The translations under genes and the position numbers were made by a program. A stretch of 64,000 nt of DNA from Glycine soja (Eukaryota > Streptophyta > Magnoliopsida > Fabales > Fabaceae). Location of the stretch: assembly GCF_004193775.1 (NCBI RefSeq), contig NC_041020.1, positions 11,167,198-11,231,197 on the forward strand, written 5' to 3'. How positions within the stretch are numbered: position 1 is the first letter of the stretch; each line of letters begins with the position of its first letter. Positions 10,887 through 22,517 of this stretch are shown here, piece by piece. A model generated the notes under the pieces. The model was not told the DNA's origin, did not search any database, and was given only the letters and a program-made list of their open reading frames with translations.

Positions 10887-11829
10887 TGATGCAATCCTAC
10901 CCCCCAAGGGCATTGGATGGAAGACTCTAAGAAGATTGGACCAGAAATGCAGGAGAAGGTCCTAGGGTTCTGATGAGCCTTAGGGTAGATTTTAGGCCCT
11001 TGGTCTAATTATGAGCCCACTTTCCTTTGTGAATATTAGAATAGGTTTTCCTTCTTTTAGGCCTTTTATTTTGGCCATTTTAGTTAAAGGCACCCTACCC
11101 TACAAGATAAGGATACCCTAGTAGTATAGGGTTTTAGCCTTGTATTTCAGGGCATTTGAGTAGTCTTTGTAGTAAGGACTTTTTTGTATTTTCATGTATT
11201 TTGACATGGGGGTGAGCTTAGTTATTAGAGGGTTGTGTGTAGTTTCCCCCTTTTAGCTTCTCAAGGAATATGCTAAGATGTCTTTAGCATATTCTTGGAA
11301 TATTTCTTTGGCATATTCATTTCCTATGTGCTAGAGTCACACCTTTCATTCTTATGGCATCTAAAGGGAATATGCTAAGATGCCTTTGACATATCCTTGG
11401 AATATTCCTGTTAGATTCACATGAAATGAGAATGAAATGCACAAGTGAATTTCATTTAGTTAGTGACCTAGGCTATAAATAGAAACATGTGTAACACTTG
11501 TCACAACTTTGATGAATGAGAGTCTTGTGAGAGACACTTCAAAGTTCAACTTCTCTCCCTTTCTTCCTTCAATTTTCCATGCCATTTTCTCTCTCTCTCC
11601 CTCATTCTATTCCTCCATTGAAGCTTCCTCTCTAAGATTCTTATCCAAGGCACTCTCTTGGTGGTGAAGTTTCTCCTTCCATGGCTTATTCCCTAGTGGA
11701 TGGTGCCTCCTTTCTCCTCTTCTCCTTTATCTTCCACTGCAACTCCATGGTCAAAAATCACCATTGAAGGACCTCATTGAAGCTCAAAGATCCAGCCTCC
11801 ATAGAAGCTTCTCAAGCAAGCTTGCATCA
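10887..11829 (+). repeat. 3' LTR of GyD1 (full-length form)
   Basis: Starts TGATGCAATCC and ends GCTTGCATCA. It contains a TATAAATA box at 11474-11481 and an internal pair of AATATGCTAAGATG-type repeats (about 11265-11410). It matches the minus-strand LTRs of GyD2. Confidence 0.88.
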
Positions 11830-12469
11830 CTTAACTACAAGTTGACCAAACATTACTCTTAGTGTTTGCTTATGTGCAAGGTATCAAGCTAATCTTAAGG
11901 AATCTCACTTAACAATTGTCAAATGGATCATTAAGTACCTTAAGGGCACAACCAATGTTGGTTTGTGGTATCCCAAAGGTACCTCCTTAAGTTTAATTGG
12001 CTTTTCATATTCTAACTTTGCAGGATGCAAGTTAGATAAGAAAAGCACAAGTGAGACATGTCATCTCTTAGGAAGTTCACTTGTATTTGGGAATTGTAAG
12101 AAACAAGCTTGTGTAGCACTATTCACTGTAGAAGCAAAATATATTGCATTTGGAAGTTGTTGTGCTAAAAGTCTCTAGATGAAACAACAACTTGGAGACT
12201 TTGGAATAATCTTTTATCACATTCCTTTGAAATGTGACAACACAAGTGCTATTAATTTGTCTAAAAATCTTTTCATGAATTCTAGAACCACACATATAGA
12301 GATTAGACATCATTTTCTTAGAGATCATGTAGCAAAGGGTGACTATTGCATTGAGTTTGTTAATAGTGAGCATCAACTAGCTGACATTTTTACTAAACCT
12401 CTGGCTAAAGATAGGTTCTTCTTTATTAGGAAAAGGCTAGGTATCCTAGATGGATTTTATATTGAATGA
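11830..12469 (+). pseudogene. CopA RT end and RNase H, right of GyD1
   Basis: The copia RT tail and RNase H resume here: WIIKYLKGTTNVGLWYPKG, then a degraded SYSNFAGCKLDKKSTSETCHLLGSSLV-type RNase H core with KQACVALFTVEAKYIA. A stop at 12176-12178 is followed by the C-terminal part (KCDNTSAINLSKN, HIEIRHHFLRDHV, QLADIFTKPL). The segment ends with a stop at 12469. It would normally degrade the RNA strand of RNA:DNA hybrids; the stop and the broken RT preclude this. Confidence 0.87.
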
Positions 12470-12639
12470 TGTTTTGTATTGGTACATGTAGCTTGACATA
12501 TGTTCTCTATGTCTGTCATTTGTTTCCTTGAATGTCTTTGTATATTGATATGTTGATATGTGGTTGAATATCTTTTTCTAAAAATACATGTTTTACCTTG
12601 TCATTTCATGTTTTTCCTTGTTTTAATTTATTACTCTTT

Positions 12640-13070
12640 CATTTTAATCGATTAAACTGTGTTGTTCTGTGCTTATCAGTTTTTGAAACTTTCTATTTTA
12701 ATCGATTACCCCATGTTTTAATTGATTACCATTTATGTTTTTAAGGTTTTATGTTGTAATCAATTACTACTTCATATTAATTGATTACATGCTTTGGCTT
12801 AAAGTTTTTTCTTGCTTTGCGTGCTATTGTAATCGATTACAGCTTCGTTTTAATTGATTACCTGCTATGGTTTGTGGCTTCTTTTGGCTTTGTATTTTGT
12901 TTTAATTGATTACAAAGGCCTCAGGGGGAGTTTTCCTATTATTCAATTGATTACTATGTCATTTTAATCAATTACTTTTTCCAGCTTTTGGTTTTGGGTG
13001 AAAACAAGGGCTAATTTAATCAATTACTATGTAAATTTAATCGATTACTTGCATGTTGTAATCTGTTACA
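12640..13070 (+). repeat. AATCGATTAC/AATTGATTAC palindrome cluster inside CopA
   Basis: About a dozen copies of an 11-12 bp near-palindrome, centred on ATCGAT or its transition products ATTGAT/ATCAAT, spaced roughly 30-50 bp apart between RNase H and the downstream ORF. The same motif clusters occur in the LTRs of CopA and of the unrelated E family. Confidence 0.8.
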
Positions 13071-13199
13071 CCTCTTTGTCTTCACCTCATCAACCACCAT
13101 TATTACTGCATTTACTCCCACCACCCACCTCAGCCAACCAAAATGCCTCAGCCTTTTTTTAAAAGCCAACCCAAACATATCCACAAATCATGCCAATAG

Positions 13200-14145
13200 C
13201 TTTTCTAAAACCTACTGTTACCTTCAAGAGCATAGAAAAAGGAAGAATCCTCCAAGAGAAAGCAAGGAGAATGTTCACAAGCTGCTATCAACCGTTTGGA
13301 TACATGGTTCACAAATGAAAGCAAGAAGAATAACTATAAGATCATATATGTTGTCAAAAACGTGAGGGTCCCCAAGTATTTGGACTTGGAATGGTTCTCT
13401 CAACAAGGTTTCAACTTTCCCAATTTGCTCGAAGCCCAAAGACTATCAAAGCTGGTGCAGATGAAAGGAACTTTTTATCCAAAGCTAGTCAAGGTCTTCT
13501 ACATTTGTGCACGTGCTAACCTTGAAGGTAACCTTTTTTCTACTGTTAATGGATTAGATATGATCATTGATGCTATTTTATGGAAGGAAATAGTCAGCCT
13601 GGACATGGGTGGAGTCCGCAACTTCGATGAAATGCCTGTTGGGTACAACAAGATACAGACCTATAGGGGAATGCTTCTTGACCCGGCTATCAACTTGAGG
13701 AATCGCTTAGGAGTTGGCGAGCTGACTGCAGAGGACAAAATGTTAGTATACCTCTTCACCTACATTCTCACACCTAAGTCAAGCAATCATGCTCAGGTAA
13801 CGGATGATGATCTATAAATAGTTTATGTTCTCAAATCAGGTATCAAGATGAACTGGGTACTACTGATTGTAGACATTATGTTGAAATGTCATCACCTGGT
13901 GGATTATAAATTTCCTTATGTTGTGCTTGCCTCAAGATTAATTGACTACTTCAAGGTTGATGTCTCCAATGAGATTCTAGATTTTACCAAAGCCTCTAGC
14001 GAAATTACCGAAGGCATCTCAAGAAGCTTGGAATGAGGTTTATTGATCATGAATGGATAATGGTTGGAAAGCTTGTAGTTGGAAATGTTAACGAGATGGA
14101 AGAAGATGTTGAAGCAGAAGTGCCACAAGAGCCTACACATAAATG
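13200..14145 (+). pseudogene. CopA third ORF: putative plant-transposon protein domain, broken
   Basis: The frame from 13296 reads WFTNESKKNNYKIIYVVKNV...LDLEWFSQQGF, then KLVKVFYICARANLEGNLFSTVNGLDMII and VRNFDEM. A helical C-terminal part follows after stops (13848-14036: HHLVDYKFPYVVLASRLIDYFKVDV). The pattern (a short beta/helical entry, then VKxFYxxxR, VxGxxI) resembles the 'putative plant transposon protein' domain (PF20167) found in many plant retroelements. In SIRE1-like elements this position, after RNase H, holds the so-called env-like ORF. I see no signal peptide or membrane span, so an envelope role is not supported. Function unknown. Confidence 0.6.
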
Positions 14146-14151
14146 AAGTCC

Positions 14152-14751
14152 TTTTGAGTCTCTTATGATTCAGAAGATGGATGTTATGCTATCAAGAGCA
14201 CTCAATTGAATTTCATAGTTCTTTAGAGAATATAACTACCCGGCTAGAAAACATTGAGACTAGGTTGACCCTTAGCAACCTCCTTAACCCTGATGAGGAT
14301 GAAGCTTAGTTGTGTCTTAAGTGCTTGTTTTAGTTGTTTGATTGTCCTTTCTTATTATGTTTAATTATGTTTCCATGTCTTTGATCACTTGTTATGTGAT
14401 GTTTGGTTAAGTAGTTATGTTTTCTTATAATGATTGTATTGATTAATTTGTAATGGCTACTCTATGAATGAAATGCTATGATATTTTCCCATTTCAAATC
14501 AAATATTTGTCTGTTTTTGTAGCTGTGACTTTTTGGCCTTGTTGTGCCGAAAGGGGGAGAAATATTTGCATTAACATTGCATTAGGAAGTATCAGTATAT
14601 TGCATACTTACTATACTCTATGATGATTATCAAATATGATTTGACACTTCTCTTAGTGCTCAGATACTTTTAGGTTTTTTTAAGAGAAGTTTCTACTCTA
14701 AAGACTCTCCAAATGCACTCAAATGGAAATTCAAGTTTAGCATCATCAAAG
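14152..14751 (+). other. CopA 3' untranslated internal region
   Basis: Non-coding and AT-rich. It contains the GCCGAAAGGGGGAGAAAT block (about 14548) typical of the Sirevirus 3' internal region, where several purine runs precede the true polypurine tract. Confidence 0.6.
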
Positions 14752-14766
14752 ACAAAAAGGGGGGAT
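14752..14766 (+). promoter_or_regulatory. CopA polypurine tract
   Basis: ACAAAAAGGGGGGAT directly before TGTTAGAGATAG of the 3' LTR. Confidence 0.85.
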
Positions 14767-15604
14767 TGTTAGAGATAGGGGGAGCAACATGAAGATTAAG
14801 CTTTGAAGCTTGAAGAAGTTTTGTCCTTTTACATGCCCAACTTTTTGAGTGGCATCTATATTGATTGTTGCATCTTAGTCTCTATCTATCCATATGTAGC
14901 TCATGCATCACCATGTAGAGGTAGAAAGATTATTTCTAAAGTTAGAAACTTCTTCAATGTATAAAAATCTTGTTTTAATCAATTGCCAGGCTATTCGTAA
15001 TCGATTACACAAGTTGCTTATAGCTTGTAGAGAAATTCTAGTTTCAGTTTAATCGATTACCAGTTATCTGTAACCAACTACATAGTTGAGTAGAGACCAT
15101 GTCTGGTTCTTCATGAGTCTCTGCTTTAATTGATTACTAGGTGATCGTAATCGATTACTTCATTCTTAAAAGTGTACCCAGAAGTGATCAAGAACACTTT
15201 AATCAATTACATCAAGAATCTAGTCAATTACATTGTTCTTGAAAGCTTTCCAGGTGTTGGGAAGAACACTTTAATCGTTTAAAATGATAATATAATCAAT
15301 TACTTCTTCGAAATAATCGATAACATTGGCTATTTCATCGATTACTTCTTCGAAATAACCACCTTGTGTTCTCACTTTTAAGAGAGAAAAAAAAGTGCTT
15401 ATAATAAGTTTGTGCGACTCACATTTTCTATCCTTCATTTTCTGAAGCATTCATGGTAAGTGAGTTGTCAACATCTTGTGAGATCAAGAAGAGATCCATT
15501 CAATCGAGCAAAGGTTCTTGCATTTGAATGATCAAGTTGTGTCTCTCCTTGACTCAGTTTTTCTTGTGTTTTACATGTTGTTAGCATATGCATGAATTTC
15601 TGAA
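14767..15604 (+). repeat. 3' LTR of CopA, left part
   Basis: Matches the 5' LTR from its first base. It is interrupted at CTGAA (15600-15604) by the solo LTR F1 and resumes at 18150. It includes an AATCGATTAC cluster (about 14975-15350). Confidence 0.88.
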
Positions 15605-18149
15605 TGATGCAATCCTACCCTGCAAGGGCATTGGATAGAAGACTCCAAGAAGATTAGGCCAAAGATGCAAGAGAAGGCCCTAGGGTTTCCATAAGCATTA
15701 GGGTAGATTTCAGGCCCATGGGCTAAGTATGAGCCCACTTATCTTTGTACATATTAGATTAAGGTTTCATTATTTTTGGCCTTGTATTTAGGGCTCCATA
15801 ATATAGGTAAGGTACCCTAGAAATGTAGAATTTTTCAGCCCTTGTATTTTAGGGCACCTAGACTACTTTTTGTATTAGAGGTAGTTTTGTAATTTCATGT
15901 GCATTAAGTGAATATTTGATGTGTGTGGTTGGAAATAAATTTAATTGAATTGGGAGAAGCCTAATCCAATTAAATTTTAGAGGGGGAGGTGAGCATTTGC
16001 TTGCTACACCCCATTGTAGAAGCAAGCTTCATGATGATGAATCAAGTTGATTCAAGTAGTTTTGATGATGACAAAGATGATGACAAAAAGCTCAAAGAAT
16101 GATTTCAATATTCAAGAGAAGATAAATTCAAGATTCAAGAGAAGAAATCAAGAAGACTTCACAAGGGAAGTATTGAAAAGATTTTTTAAAAAACAAGCAT
16201 AGCACAGTTTTGTTTTTCAAAAGAATTTTTCTCAAAATTTTCTAAGTTACCAGAGTTTTTACTCTCTGGTAATCGATTACCAGTTTCCTGTAATTGATTA
16301 CCAATGGCAAAGTTTGATTTCAAAAGCTTTTAACTGAATTTGCAACGTTCCAATTGTTTTTTAAATGGTGTAATTGATTACAATATATTGGTAATCGATT
16401 ACCAGTGTATCTGAACGTTGAAATTTAAATTCAATTGTGAAGAGTCACATCTTTTCATAAAATGCTTTGTGTAATCGATTACATGGTTTTGGTAATCGAT
16501 TACCAGTGACAAGTTTTGAATAAAAATCAAGCGATGTAACTCTTCCAATGGTTTTCTCAAGATTTTCTCAAGGTTATAACTCTTCCAATGGTTCTCTTGA
16601 CCAGACATGAAGAGTCTATAAAAGCAAGACCTTGACTTGCATTTTAAGTAACTTTATATAACTTTTCATATATTCTTTTACAACCTTTGAATCTCTTTGA
16701 ACATCTTTTTGAACTTCTTCTTCTTCTTCTTCTTCCTTTGCCAAAAGCTTTCTGAGTTTTCTGGTTTCCAAACTTTGTTCTTTTACAGAAAACAAAAGTG
16801 TGCTATATCTTTTCATTCTCTTCTCCCTTTTCCAAAAAGAATTCTCCATGACTAACCGCCTGAATTCTTTTTGTGTCTCTCTTCTCCCTTTTCCAAAAGA
16901 ACAAAGGACTAACCGCCTGAATTTTTTTATGTCTCCCTTCTCCCTTTTCAAAGAATTCAAAATGACAGTCTAAGAATTCTTTTGATTCTTCTCTTTCCCT
17001 TAAACAAAAGATTTCAAAGGACTAGCCGCCTGAGATATCTTTTGTTTCCCCTTCACAAAGTTTCAAAGGACTAACCGCCTAAGAACATTGTCTTAACACA
17101 TTTGAGGGTACATCCTTTGTGGTACAAGTAGAGGGTACATCTACTTGGGTTGTTGTAACTAAGAACAAGAGAGGGTATATCTCTTGTGGATCAGTTCAAG
17201 TGGAGGGCACATCCACTTGGTTGTACAAAGAGAACAACGGAGGGTACATCCCTTGTGGATCTTTTCTTGTAAAGGAATTTACAAGGTTGAAAGAAATCTC
17301 AAGGACCGCAGGTCGCTTGGGGACTGGATGTAGGCATGGGTTGTTGTCGAATCAGTATAAAACTCTTGTGTTTGTCTTCTTCTTCCCTTCACTCTTTAAT
17401 TTATGTTGTGCACTTTAATTATCGCTTTTACTTTTGGTTAAGTTTCTATTTTTGTTCTTTACTTTCTTAACATTATAGTAAAAGCCTAATTGAATTTAGT
17501 AACATTAAGAAGGATAGATTTTTAATTAGTAAAGGTTCATTAATAATTAATTCAACCCCCCCTTCTTAGTTATTTCGAGGCCACTTGATCCAACACCCAT
17601 TGCCACATCATATAGTCACACTTTGTGCATGTCCTTCATGCTTTACATGCCTCATGACACCTAAGCACACTTAGTGGAGAATCTTGGACTTGATTTTGGA
17701 TTAGTGGCCTGAACCATAGCTAAAATTCACTAATCATAATTGGTGAAAATTTGGCTCCACAAATTCAATTTCAAATTCAAGTGAAATTTGAATAAATTCA
17801 AATTTCCCTCCAATTTTGTGTGACACTTAGGCTATAAATAGAGGCCATGTGTGTGCATTTTTTCAACTTTGATCATTTAAGAATTACACTTCAAAGTTCA
17901 TACCTCATTTGAGGCACAAAATTTCATGCCCCTTCTCTCCCTCTCCCTCCATTCATCTTCCCCTACCTTCAAGCTCTTATCCATGGCTTCCTATGATGGT
18001 AAACTTCTTCTTGACTCATCTTCTCCTTGAAGTGGCATCTCCAATCATCTTTCTTCCTTCTCCATTCCGCTTCTATGATCTTCAAGAAGCAAAGGACTCC
18101 ATTGATGAAGAAGATCCAACGCCTACAAGCTCCACATGGAGCTACATCA
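15605..18149 (+). mobile_element. F1: solo Ty3/gypsy LTR nested in the CopA 3' LTR
   Basis: Starts TGATGCAATCCTACCC and ends GCTACATCA, with a perfect CTGAA duplication (15600-15604 and 18150-18154). No primer site, coding region or second LTR is present, so it is a solo LTR left by LTR-LTR recombination. It carries a TATAAATA box near 17833. It is split by LTR E1 at 16015-17595. Without E1 it is about 960 bp. It shares its first 100 bases with the GyD LTRs but diverges later, so it is a related subfamily. Confidence 0.87.
16015..17595 (+). mobile_element. E1: solo copia-type LTR nested in F1
   Basis: Begins TGTAGAAGCAAGCTTCATG and ends GATCCAACA, with a perfect CCCAT duplication (16010-16014 and 17596-17600). 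A second copy (E2) is followed by a Met-tRNA primer site, which proves this is an LTR. It contains GTAATCGATTAC palindromes (16265-16505), a TATAAAAG box near 16618, and tandem 'ACTAACCGCCTGA' and 'GAGGGTACATC' blocks (about 16850-17260). The 1.58 kb length is large for a copia LTR. Open frames such as 16960-16616 (minus) are by-products. Confidence 0.87.
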
Positions 18150-18606
18150 CTGAAGGCATGCTTGAATAGGGTTTTGTAGTTTGGGCTAAGGGTAGGTGTC
18201 TCTTAGGTTATTTTTGTGGCTAAGAACTGAGATTGATTGTGACTGCTTGGAAGAATTCAAAGTGCATAGTGAAAATCTAATTCAGATTGAATTAGATAAC
18301 TGGAGTAGCTTCTCTAGAGATAAAGAGTAAACCAATATAAAAATTGGTGTACTCTTATCTTGATCTTATCTCTCTCTCGTTATATTCTTGATCAATTTGC
18401 AGAGTTTAAGAAAATTTCTTTTGGAAAAATAACTTTAACAAAAGGATTTTGTGTAAGGGTGGTTGATTAGATATTGGTTTTTAAGAAAAGTTTGTGATAC
18501 GATCCTTGGAAAAGAAAGTTTTTCAAAACTTTGTTTTTAAGTTTGATTTGATTTAGAAACCAATTCACCCCCTCTTCTTTGTTTGTGAGTTCCATCATCT
18601 TTTTCA
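18150..18606 (+). repeat. 3' LTR of CopA, right part
   Basis: Continues the 5' LTR sequence (GAATAGGGTTTT...AATTCACCCCCTCTT) and ends ATCTTTTTCA at 18606, followed by the TCATT target duplication. Confidence 0.88.
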
Positions 18607-18611
18607 TCATT

Positions 18612-20030
18612 AAACTTCACATGAGATGCCTTAGATGTTTCAAAGTATCCAAGAAATGTTCCATTATCACTTTTTGAATCAAACTTTTGCAAGTTATATT
18701 TAGTTTTAAGAATGAAACATTTACACCCAAAGGGATGGAAGTATGATATGTTGGGTTTCCGTCCCTTCCACGGTTCCATAGGGAGTCTTTTCGAGAATAT
18801 ATCTTATATAAATTATTTTTTGTAAATAACATGTAGTATTCACTGCTTCAACCCATAGGTGTTTAGGGGTTGAACTACCATTAAGCGTGGTCTTAACCAT
18901 ATCTTATAGAGATCTATTCCTCTTTTCAGCTAACCCATTATGTTGAGTTGTTCTTGGTGTTGAAAAGTTATGGAGAATGCCATTTTCTTCGTAGAACAAT
19001 TGAAAATTATCATTTTTAATTTCTCTACCATGATCACTTCTGATTGAAGTAATGCATACCCTTTTTTTATTTTGAACCCTTTTACAGAATTTAAAGAAGA
19101 CACTAAAAGACTCTTCCTGTTGTGATAGGAAGATAACCCATGTCCATCTAGAGTAGTCATCCACTATGATGAGTCCATACTTCTTTCCACAAATGGATGT
19201 TGTTCTGGTTAGGCCAAACATATCAAGATGTAACAGTTCTAGAGGTGTTGAGCTGGAAACAATGTTTTTACTTGAAAAAAAGTTTTTAATTTGTTTCCCT
19301 TTTTGAAATGCCTCACAAAGTAAATTATCCTTGTATGACATACTTGGTAGTTCTCTTACAAGGTTGTGTTTTTGCAGCTTTGAGATTAACCTGAAGCATG
19401 CATGACCAAGTTTATTATGCCACAGCCAATGATTTTCTTTGACAAACAACAAGAATGATACATTTTGATTTGATAGTTCACCCAGCTTAATCTTATAAAG
19501 GTTAACTTTCCTCTTAGCAAAAAAAATAGAGGCTCATCCATGTCTAGAAGATACACTCATCCTTGTTAAAGGAAACATCATATCCACTTTGACATTACTG
19601 ACTTATGCTCAGCAGATTGTGTTTGAGTCTTTCAACAAATAATACATTATCAGTAGAGGGATAGGGATGTATACCTATCTTACCCACTCCTATTATTTGC
19701 CCTTTTTTATTTCTTCCAAAAGTGACGGTTCCACCATTATAAGGAGTCAAGCATTGGAACATACACCTTTCTTCTGTCATGTGCCGTGAGCAACCACTAT
19801 CCAAGTACCATGATAGGCATTTCCTTCCTGCTATCAAGGGAATCTGCAATAGGAATTATCTTTTCCTTAGGTACCCAAATCATTTTGGGTCCTCTCTTGT
19901 TAGTTTTAAATGCATCAGGCACACCCTTTCTAGGTCGATCCTTGCATTTGGATGTCATATGTCCAACTTTACCACAAAAGTAGAAAACAATAGTATCTTC
20001 TTCATGAACATAAATTTCTACCTCATCCAT
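18612..20030 (-). pseudogene. CopB pol: zinc knuckle, protease and integrase, minus strand
   Basis: From right to left the minus strand encodes: a zinc knuckle near FCGKVGHMTSKC (about 19975); the protease signature YLDSGCSRHMTEE with the D-S-G triplet intact (about 19790); LKHNLLSISQ; the GAG-pre-integrase motif WLWHNKLGHACFRLISKL; and an integrase core with all three catalytic residues in place (LLHLDMFG, SIRSDHGRE and the E of NGLAEKRNRSL). One zinc ligand of the pre-integrase motif appears lost (LCEAFQKGK, where the family has CxxC). Stops between protease and integrase (near 19595 and 19452) break the frame. The segment ends at the CopA insertion in the post-integrase FLGYFETSKA region. 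Confidence 0.87.
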
Positions 20031-20075
20031 TTCTAGATTTGTTTGTGGGACATGTACAATATCTTAACAGTTTGT

Positions 20076-20149
20076 CAAGACTTTCTATTCCACCAACAAA
20101 TTTGGCCAATGTAAACTTAAGGTTTCAATTTGCTCATGAAGTTTTACAA
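20076..20149 (+). repeat. About 75 bp flanking direct repeat, left copy
   Basis: Starts CAAGACTTTCTATTCC and ends GTTTTACAA. It is repeated with about three differences at 22558-22632. The two copies bracket the E2 LTR fragment. It is CopB gag sequence on the minus strand, and is far longer than any integrase target duplication. Confidence 0.85.
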
Positions 20150-20150
20150 A

Positions 20151-22515
20151 TGATGATGGATCAAGATTGATTCAAGGAGTTTTGATGATAACAAAGATGA
20201 TGACAAAAAGCCCAAGAGAATGAGTTCAAGATTGAGTCAAGAACACTTCAAGAATCAAGAGAAATTTGATTTCAAGATTCAAGAATCAAGTTTCAAGAAT
20301 GAAGAATCAAGAATAATCAAGTTGAAGATTCAAGAATCAAGAAAAGACTCAATCAAGATAAGTACTAAAAAGTTTTTTCAAAATATTGAGTAGCACATGA
20401 ATTTTTCACAAAACCTTTTACCAAAGAGTTTTTACTCTCTGGTAATCGATTACCAGTTTATTGTAATCGATTACCAGTAGCAAAGATTGTTTTCAAAGAG
20501 CTTTCAACCGAATTTGCAACGTTCCAATTGATTTCAAAATGGTGTAATTGATTACAGTGATTTGGTAATCGATTACCAGTGTGTTTGAACGTTGAAATTC
20601 AAATTCAAATGTGAAGAGTCACATCCTTCACAAAAATGCTTTGTGTAATCGATTACAATGATTTGGTAATCGATTACCAGTGACAAGTTTTGAACAAAAA
20701 TCAAAAGATGTAACTCTTCCAATGGTTTTCATATTTTTCTAAAAGTTATAACTCTTCTAATGGTTTTCTTGACTAGACTTGAAGAGTCTATAAAAGCAAG
20801 ACCTTGACTTGCATTTTTAAGAGACTTACTTACAATCTTTACAAACAACTTTTCCACATATTCTTTTACAACCTTTGAATCTCTTTGAACATCTTCTTGA
20901 ACTTCTTCTTCTTCTTCCTTTGCAAAAATCTTTCTAAAGTTTTCTGGTTTTCCAAACCTTGAAAACAAAAGTGTGCTATTGATGTAAGCTCCATTTGAGC
21001 TTGTAGGCCTAGGATCTTCTTCATCAATGGATTCCTTTGCTTCTTGGAAGATGAATGGCAGCGGAATGGAGAAAGGAAGAGAGAGAGGAGACGCCACTTC
21101 AAGGAGAAGATGCGTCTAGAAGAAGCTCACCACCATAGGAGGCCATGGATAAGAGCTTGGAGGAAGAAAGAGATGAATGAAGGGAGAGGGAGAGAAGAGC
21201 ATGAAATTTTGTGCTCTAAATGAGCTCTGAAATCTGAAGTTTAATATTCAAATGATCAAAGTTCAAAAAAATGCACACACATGACCTCTATTTATAGCCC
21301 AAGTGGCACACAAATTTGGAGGGAAATTTGAATTTCAATTTAAATTTCACTTGAATTTGTGGAGCCAAACTTTGGAGCCAAAATTTCACTAATTATTTTC
21401 AACCACACACATCAAATATTCACTTAGTGCATGTGAAATTACAAAACTACCCCTAATACAAAAACTAGTCTAGGTGCCCTAAAATACAAGGGCTGAAAAA
21501 TCCTATATTTCTAGGGTACCCTACCTACATTATGGAGCCCTAAATACAAGACCCAAGATTAATGAAACCTTAATCTAATATGTACAAAGATAAGTGGGCT
21601 CGTACTTAGCCCATGGGCCCGAAATCTACCCTAAGGCTCATGAGAACCCTAGGGCCTTCTCTTGCATCTTTGGTCCAATCTTCTTGGAGTCTTCTATCCA
21701 ATGCCCTTTGGGGGGTAGGATTGCATCAGCTATTCATCTTTTCCTTTCACTTCTCCCTTTGCCAAAAATAATTCGCCAAGGACTAACCGCCTGAATTCTT
21801 TTTGTGTCTCTCTTCTCCCTTTTCCAAAAGAACAAAGGGCTAACCGCCTGAATTCTTTTGTGTCTCCCTTCTCCCTTGTCAAAGAATTCAAAATGACTTA
21901 GTCTGAGAATTCTTTTGATTCTTCCCTTTCCCATAAACAAAAGATTTCAAAGGACTAACCGCCTGAGAATTCTTTTGTTTCCCCATTCACAAAGTTTCAA
22001 AGGACTAACCGCCTGAGAACTTTGTCTTAACACATTGGAGGGTACATCCTTTGTGGTACAAGTAGAGGGTACATCTACTTGAGTTGTTGTGACTGAGAAC
22101 AAGAGAGGGTACATCTCTTGTGGATCAGTTCTAGTGGAGGGTACATCCACTAGGTTGTTCAAAGAGAACAAGGGAGGGTACATCCTTTATGGATCTTTGC
22201 TTGTAAAGGAATTTACAAGGTTGAAAAGAAATATCAAGGACCGTAGGTCACTTGGGGACTGGATGTAGGCACGGGTTGTTGCCGAACTAGTATAAAACTC
22301 TTGTGTGTTTGTCTTCTTCTTCCATACTCTTTTAATTTCCGCTGTGCACTTTAATTACCGCTTTTACTTTTGGTTAAGTTTATATTTTTGTTCTTTACTT
22401 TCTTAACAACATAGTAAAAGCCTAAGAAGGGTAAATTTTAATTAGTAAAGGTCTAGTAATAATTAATTATTCAACCGCCCCCTTCTTAATTATTCCGAGG
22501 CCACTTGATCCAACA
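20151..22515 (+). mobile_element. E2: 5'-truncated copia-type LTR plus primer site, inserted abnormally in CopB
   Basis: Aligns with E1 from its 18th base (TGATGATGGATCAAG) to its end (GATCCAACA), so about 17 bp of the LTR start is missing. It is followed by AG, a primer site and about 25 bp of element leader (to 22557), then CopB sequence again. It has no 5 bp target duplication; instead about 75 bp of CopB is duplicated on both sides. It contains the same GTAATCGATTAC cluster (20445-20680) and 'ACTAACCGCCTGA'/'GAGGGTACATC' blocks as E1. It is split by solo LTR F2. Confidence 0.85.
20980..21728 (-). mobile_element. F2: solo Ty3/gypsy LTR nested in E2
   Basis: On the plus strand it reads TGATGTAAGCTCC...GGATTGCATCA with a perfect GCTAT duplication (20975-20979 and 21729-21733). 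The undisturbed site survives in E1 as GTGTGCTATATC near 16800, an empty-site control. It is 749 bp in reverse orientation, with a TATA box (TATTTATAG on the plus strand) near 21290. It is related to F1 but lacks a central block of F1. Confidence 0.9.
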
Positions 22516-22517
22516 AG

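Larger units (their letters stand above)
7166..11829 (+). mobile_element. GyD1: internally deleted Ty3/gypsy element nested in CopA
   Basis: Ends are TGATGCAATCC...GCATCA, flanked by a perfect 5 bp duplication, CTTAA (7161-7165 and 11830-11834), at a codon position in CopA RT/RNase H. It has two LTRs, a Met-tRNA primer site, a gag remnant, a scrambled RT remnant and a purine-rich tract. RNase H and integrase are absent. It is therefore a non-autonomous derivative that must have been moved by enzymes supplied in trans, or was deleted after insertion. A sister copy (GyD2) shares its RT deletions. Confidence 0.9.
2457..18606 (+). mobile_element. CopA: Ty1/copia (Sirevirus-like) element inserted in CopB
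   Basis: Bounded by TG...CA LTRs and a perfect 5 bp duplication, TCATT (2452-2456 and 18607-18611). The two LTRs have matching lengths once nested inserts are subtracted (1295 bp each, counting one 5 bp duplication in the 3' copy). Internal order: primer site, gag, coiled-coil region, protease, integrase, RT remnant, RNase H, an extra downstream ORF and a polypurine tract. The large region between RNase H and the 3' LTR is typical of the Sirevirus/SIRE1 lineage. Coding is destroyed by stops, frameshifts, a large RT deletion and the GyD1 insertion. Confidence 0.9.

Noticed and set aside
12640..13070. Regularly spaced palindromes considered as a CRISPR-like array or replication origin
   Set aside because: Plant nuclear DNA; spacing is irregular, spacers are not unique sequence tags, and the motif lies within retroelements.
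13200..14145. Envelope gene in CopA
   Set aside because: No hydrophobic signal or anchor seen; the sequence fits the plant-transposon protein domain better.
18537..18832. Minus-strand frames that start inside the post-integrase region and appear to end in ELVSKSNQT
   Set aside because: The tail is read-through from CopB coding sequence into the CopA LTR across the insertion joint; not a natural protein end.
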